A stretch of DNA of 64,000 bases. It comes from Ramlibacter aurantiacus. Its GTDB lineage: Bacteria; Pseudomonadota; Gammaproteobacteria; Burkholderiales; Burkholderiaceae_C. Location: positions 124,001 through 188,000 of the forward strand of contig NZ_JAEQNA010000001.1 in NCBI RefSeq assembly GCF_016722895.1, written 5' to 3'. Below are positions 61,201 through 64,000 of this stretch, in pieces. The notes below the pieces were generated by a model. The model was not told the origin of the DNA. It made no database searches and saw only the letters and a program-made list of their open reading frames with translations. Made by a program: the position numbers and the translations under genes. Each line of letters opens with the position of its first letter. Within the stretch, counting starts at the first letter, position 1.

Positions 61201-61949
61201 ACGCCACCTCCCGCAACCCCGACACCCTGGCCTGGCGCCAGTTGCTCGACCTGGCCAGCGAGCCCTATCGCGGCGCCGGCCGCTTCGCCTGGCACTTCGC
61301 CCGCGGCAAGCTGGGCATGGACCCGGTCTTCCGCCACCTGCTGCGCCACGGCCTGATCGCGCCCGGCGCGCGCGTGCTCGACATCGGCTGCGGCCAGGGA
61401 CTGCTGGCCAGCCTGCTGCGCGCCTGCGGCCGCGGCGAAGTGGCGCACCGATGGCCCGCCGGCTGGGCCCCGGCGCCCGCCGGCGCGCGCGTCACCGGCA
61501 TCGAGCTCATGCCGCGCGACGTGGAGCGTGCCCGCGCTGCGCTGGGCGAAGGCGGCGACGCCCGCTTCGTCTGCGGCGACATGCGGCGGGTCGACTTTCC
61601 GGCCTGCGATGCGGTGGTCATCCTGGACGTGCTGCACTACGTGACCCACGCCGAGCAGAACGAAGTCCTGCGCCGCGTGCGCGATGCACTCGCCCCGGGC
61701 GGCCGGCTGCTGCTGCGGGTGGGCGATGCCGGCGCGCGGCGCGGCTTCGCCATCAGCCAATGGGTGGACCGGCTGGTCACCCGCGTGCGTGGCCACACCG
61801 TGCCGCCCACCTACGGCCGCACCCTGCCCGAGTGGATCGAGCAACTGCGCGCCCTGGGGCTGCGGGTCGAGCCGCGCCCCATGAGCGAAGGCACGCCATT
61901 CGCCAACGTGCTGCTGGTCGCGCAGCGCGAGGAGGCCGCCAGGCCATGA
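61197..61949 (+). CDS. Class I SAM-dependent methyltransferase
   Basis: 250 aa from GTG 61197. Motif I RVLDIGCGQGLLASLLRA (~59-76) and LAPGGRLLLRVGDAG. No clear subgroup. It is the second methyltransferase linked to the cluster (the other is at 52784, minus strand); an ApeB-like role is possible. Confidence 0.85.
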   Translation: MNATSRNPDTLAWRQLLDLASEPYRGAGRFAWHFARGKLGMDPVFRHLLRHGLIAPGARVLDIGCGQGLLASLLRACGRGEVAHRWPAGWAPAPAGARVTGIELMPRDVERARAALGEGGDARFVCGDMRRVDFPACDAVVILDVLHYVTHAEQNEVLRRVRDALAPGGRLLLRVGDAGARRGFAISQWVDRLVTRVRGHTVPPTYGRTLPEWIEQLRALGLRVEPRPMSEGTPFANVLLVAQREEAARP

Positions 61950-63130
61950 ATGCGCTGCCCATCACCCACTCGACCCTCAGCACCGCGCTGGGCGTCGGCG
62001 GCTTGGCCAACTGGCAGGCCCTGCGGGCGGGGCGCAGCGGCCTGCGGCCCTGCGACTTCGAGGACGTGCGGCTGCCCGGCTGGATCGGCACCGTCGAGGG
62101 ACTGGCCGACGCCGCCCTGCCGGCCGAGCTGCAGGCCTTCGATTGCCGCAACAACCGGCTGGCCTGGCTCGCCCTGGGGCAGGACGGCTTCGCCGACGCG
62201 GTGGGACGGGCGCGGGCCCGCTGGGGCGCGCACCGGGTCGGCGTGATCCTGGGCACCAGCACCTCGGGCATCCTGCAGACCGAGCACGCCTACCGCGCGC
62301 GCGGCGGCGACGGCGCCCTGCCCGCTTCCTTCCGCTACGAGGCCACGCACAGCACCGGCTCGCTGGCGGCCTTCGTGGCCCAGGCGCTGGCGCTCGAAGG
62401 GCCGCATTGGGTCATCTCCACCGCCTGTTCCTCGGGAGCCAAGGCGTTCGGGGACGCCGCGCGGATGATCCAGGCCGGCTTCATCGACGCCGCCGTGGTC
62501 GGCGGGGTGGACAGCCTGTGCCTGACCACGCTGTACGGGTTCAACTCGCTGCAGCTGTTCTCGCCCGACATCTGCCGCCCCTGGGACCAGGGCCGCTCGG
62601 GCGTGTCGCTGGGCGAAGGCGCGGGCTTCGCCCTGCTGCAGCGCGATGCCGGCGACGAACGCGCCGCCGGCCACCTGTTGGGCGTGGGCGAAAGCAGCGA
62701 CGGACACCACATGAGCGCACCGCACCCCGAAGGTGCCGGCGCCGTGGCAGCCATGCGCCAGGCGCTGGCGCAGGCGGGCCTGCAACCGGGGCAGATCGAC
62801 TACGTCAACCTGCACGGCACCGCCACCCCCAGCAACGACGCGGCCGAGGACTGCGCGGTGGCCACGGTGTTCGGCACCGCCACGCCCTGCAGCTCGACCA
62901 AGGGCGCCACCGGCCACACCCTGGGCGCGGCCGGCGCGGTGGAGGCCGCGATCAGCCTGCTGGCCCTGTCGCAAGGCTGGATGCCCGGCGGACAGAACCT
63001 TCGCCAGGCCGACCCCGCGCTGCGCGTGGCCTACCTGCGCGAAGGCCGGCCCGCACCCCTGCGCCACGTGTTGAGCAATTCATTCGGATTCGGCGGCTCC
63101 AATGCCTCGCTGGTCCTGGGAGCGGCCTGA
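61946..63130 (+). CDS. Beta-ketoacyl-ACP synthase (ApeO-like)
   Basis: 394-aa condensing enzyme with a full Cys-His-His triad: Cys161 in ISTACSSGAKA, His290 in VNLHGTATPSND and His324 in KGATGHTLGA. FabF-like in fold. In aryl polyene synthesis the ApeO-type ketosynthase pairs with a chain-length factor; the next gene fits that partner. ATGA overlap at the start. Confidence 0.92.
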   Translation: MNALPITHSTLSTALGVGGLANWQALRAGRSGLRPCDFEDVRLPGWIGTVEGLADAALPAELQAFDCRNNRLAWLALGQDGFADAVGRARARWGAHRVGVILGTSTSGILQTEHAYRARGGDGALPASFRYEATHSTGSLAAFVAQALALEGPHWVISTACSSGAKAFGDAARMIQAGFIDAAVVGGVDSLCLTTLYGFNSLQLFSPDICRPWDQGRSGVSLGEGAGFALLQRDAGDERAAGHLLGVGESSDGHHMSAPHPEGAGAVAAMRQALAQAGLQPGQIDYVNLHGTATPSNDAAEDCAVATVFGTATPCSSTKGATGHTLGAAGAVEAAISLLALSQGWMPGGQNLRQADPALRVAYLREGRPAPLRHVLSNSFGFGGSNASLVLGAA

Positions 63131-63954
63131 TGGCGAACGGCACCCTTCGACTCCTGGGCGTGGGCCTGATCGGCCCCGGCCTCGCCAGCTGGGCCGAGGC
63201 CCTGCCCCTGCTGCGCGGCGAGCAGCCCTACCAGCCCGGGCCCACCACCATCGCGCCGCCCCAATGCCTGCCGGCGGCCGAGCGGCGACGTGCCGGCACC
63301 GCCGTGAAGATCGCCCTGGCCGCCGCCGAGGCCGCCTGCGCACACGCCGACACCGACCCGGCCACGCTCGCCACGGTGTTCACGTCCTCCAGCGGCGACG
63401 GCGCGAACTGCCATGCGCTGTGCGAGGCACTGGCCAGCGCCGACCCGGTGGACCGCCTGATCTCGCCCACCCGCTTCACCAACTCGGTCCACAACGCGGC
63501 GGCAGGCTACTGGCACATCGGCGTGAAGGGGCGCGCGGCGTCCACCAGCCTGTGCGCGCACGACGAGAGCTTCGCGACCGGCCTGTCGTCGGCGGCGGCG
63601 CAGGTGCTTTCCACCGGCGCCCCCGTGCTGCTGGTCGCCAGCGACACGCCGTATCCCGAGCCGCTGCACGCCAGCCGCCCGCTGGCGTGCACGCTGGGCC
63701 TGGGGCTGGTGCTGGCCCCGGGCGATGGGCCTGCTGCTCGCGGCCAGGCCCTGCTGCGATTCGACCTGCGCCCGGCGCGCTCGCCTGGCGAGACCAGCCA
63801 CTGCCAGGACCCGGCCCTGGAGGCCCTGCGCACGGACCTGCCCGCCGGCCGGGCCCTGCCCCTGCTGGAGGCACTGGCTCGCGGCCGCCCGGCGCGCGTC
63901 GCGCTGGCCCTGCCGCCGGCGCTGTCGCTGCTGATCGACCTGGACTTCGCATGA
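63130..63954 (+). CDS. Ketosynthase chain-length-factor-like protein (ApeC-like)
   Basis: 274 aa, shorter than a true ketosynthase and without an active-site Cys in the expected place (SVHNAAAGYWHIGVKG). VFTSSSGDGANCHALCEAL and ISPTRFTNSVHN match the chain-length-factor type (Ketoacyl-synt_2) of aryl polyene clusters. Its start shares one base with the ApeO-like stop, which suggests equal amounts of both partners. Confidence 0.88.
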   Translation: MANGTLRLLGVGLIGPGLASWAEALPLLRGEQPYQPGPTTIAPPQCLPAAERRRAGTAVKIALAAAEAACAHADTDPATLATVFTSSSGDGANCHALCEALASADPVDRLISPTRFTNSVHNAAAGYWHIGVKGRAASTSLCAHDESFATGLSSAAAQVLSTGAPVLLVASDTPYPEPLHASRPLACTLGLGLVLAPGDGPAARGQALLRFDLRPARSPGETSHCQDPALEALRTDLPAGRALPLLEALARGRPARVALALPPALSLLIDLDFA

Positions 63955-64000
63955 CCCTCGGCCACGACGACATCGCGGCGCTCATCCCGCACAGCGGCCG
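63951..64000 (+). CDS. Start of a hotdog-fold dehydratase (ApeP-like), cut by window end
   Basis: Only 16 codons are seen: MTLGHDDIAALIPHSG and on. The opening with IPHSG is typical of ApeP/FabZ-like 3-hydroxyacyl-ACP dehydratases, and ATGA overlaps the previous stop. Reductase and second ketosynthase genes are expected beyond the edge. Confidence 0.7.
   Translation, partial: MTLGHDDIAALIPHSG

Overview
The window is high-GC DNA with dense, often overlapping genes. Its gene content is typical of a betaproteobacterium of the Burkholderiales, most likely Comamonadaceae (a Ramlibacter- or Variovorax-like genome is a guess). The pointers are the smc-zipA-ligA block, the dapC-dapD-pilU-dapE-prmB block, IclR-type PobR next to pobA, a sulfate ABC transporter with a CysB-like site, and DUF3182 and DUF72 genes. 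I see no rRNA, tRNA, CRISPR array, insertion sequence, phage or plasmid genes. Almost everything looks like stable chromosome.

Layout. 1-6 kb: the end of argA, then an overlapping trio (alpha/beta hydrolase, phosphoribosyltransferase, erythromycin-esterase-like protein), an unknown membrane protein and dsbB. 6-10 kb: sulfate/thiosulfate uptake (sbp-cysT-cysW-cysA, minus strand). 10-15.6 kb: a TraX-like acyltransferase, pobR/pobA for 4-hydroxybenzoate, and a YgiQ radical SAM protein. 15.6-21.6 kb: small hydrophilic stress-type genes, a receiver protein with a degenerate cyclase-like domain, and an Fe-S helicase with a nuclease-like N-terminus. 21.8-28.5 kb: smc-zipA-ligA. 28.6-38 kb: an unknown protein, DUF72, dapC-dapD, pilU, dapE-prmB-ABC-F ATPase. 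38-42.2 kb: hydrolase plus DUF3182, a PEBP protein, and a type III chaperone-like gene interrupted by an in-frame TGA. 42.2-45.5 kb: a zinc-type uptake set without an ATPase gene. 45.5-52.1 kb: a cobalamin riboswitch followed by btuB-btuF-btuC-btuD-cobQ. 52.1-64 kb: PagL and a methyltransferase on the minus strand, then a tightly overlapping plus-strand operon that matches aryl polyene (APE) type II polyketide clusters and runs off the window end.

The most notable features are: (i) the aryl-polyene-like cluster, which carries a polysaccharide deacetylase and, in the visible part, no glycosyltransferase; (ii) a family of four ~110-bp repeats, each starting within 7 bases of a stop codon and in the same orientation as the gene it follows; (iii) a 99-bp hairpin-rich unit present three times in tandem between btuD and cobQ; (iv) the broken type III chaperone-like gene beside an unknown proline-rich membrane protein; (v) the hydrolase/PRTase/esterase trio, whose hydrolase seems to lack its catalytic histidine.

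All calls come from reading translations and motifs by eye. No database search was run, and start sites are judged from ribosome binding sites, overlaps and family knowledge.
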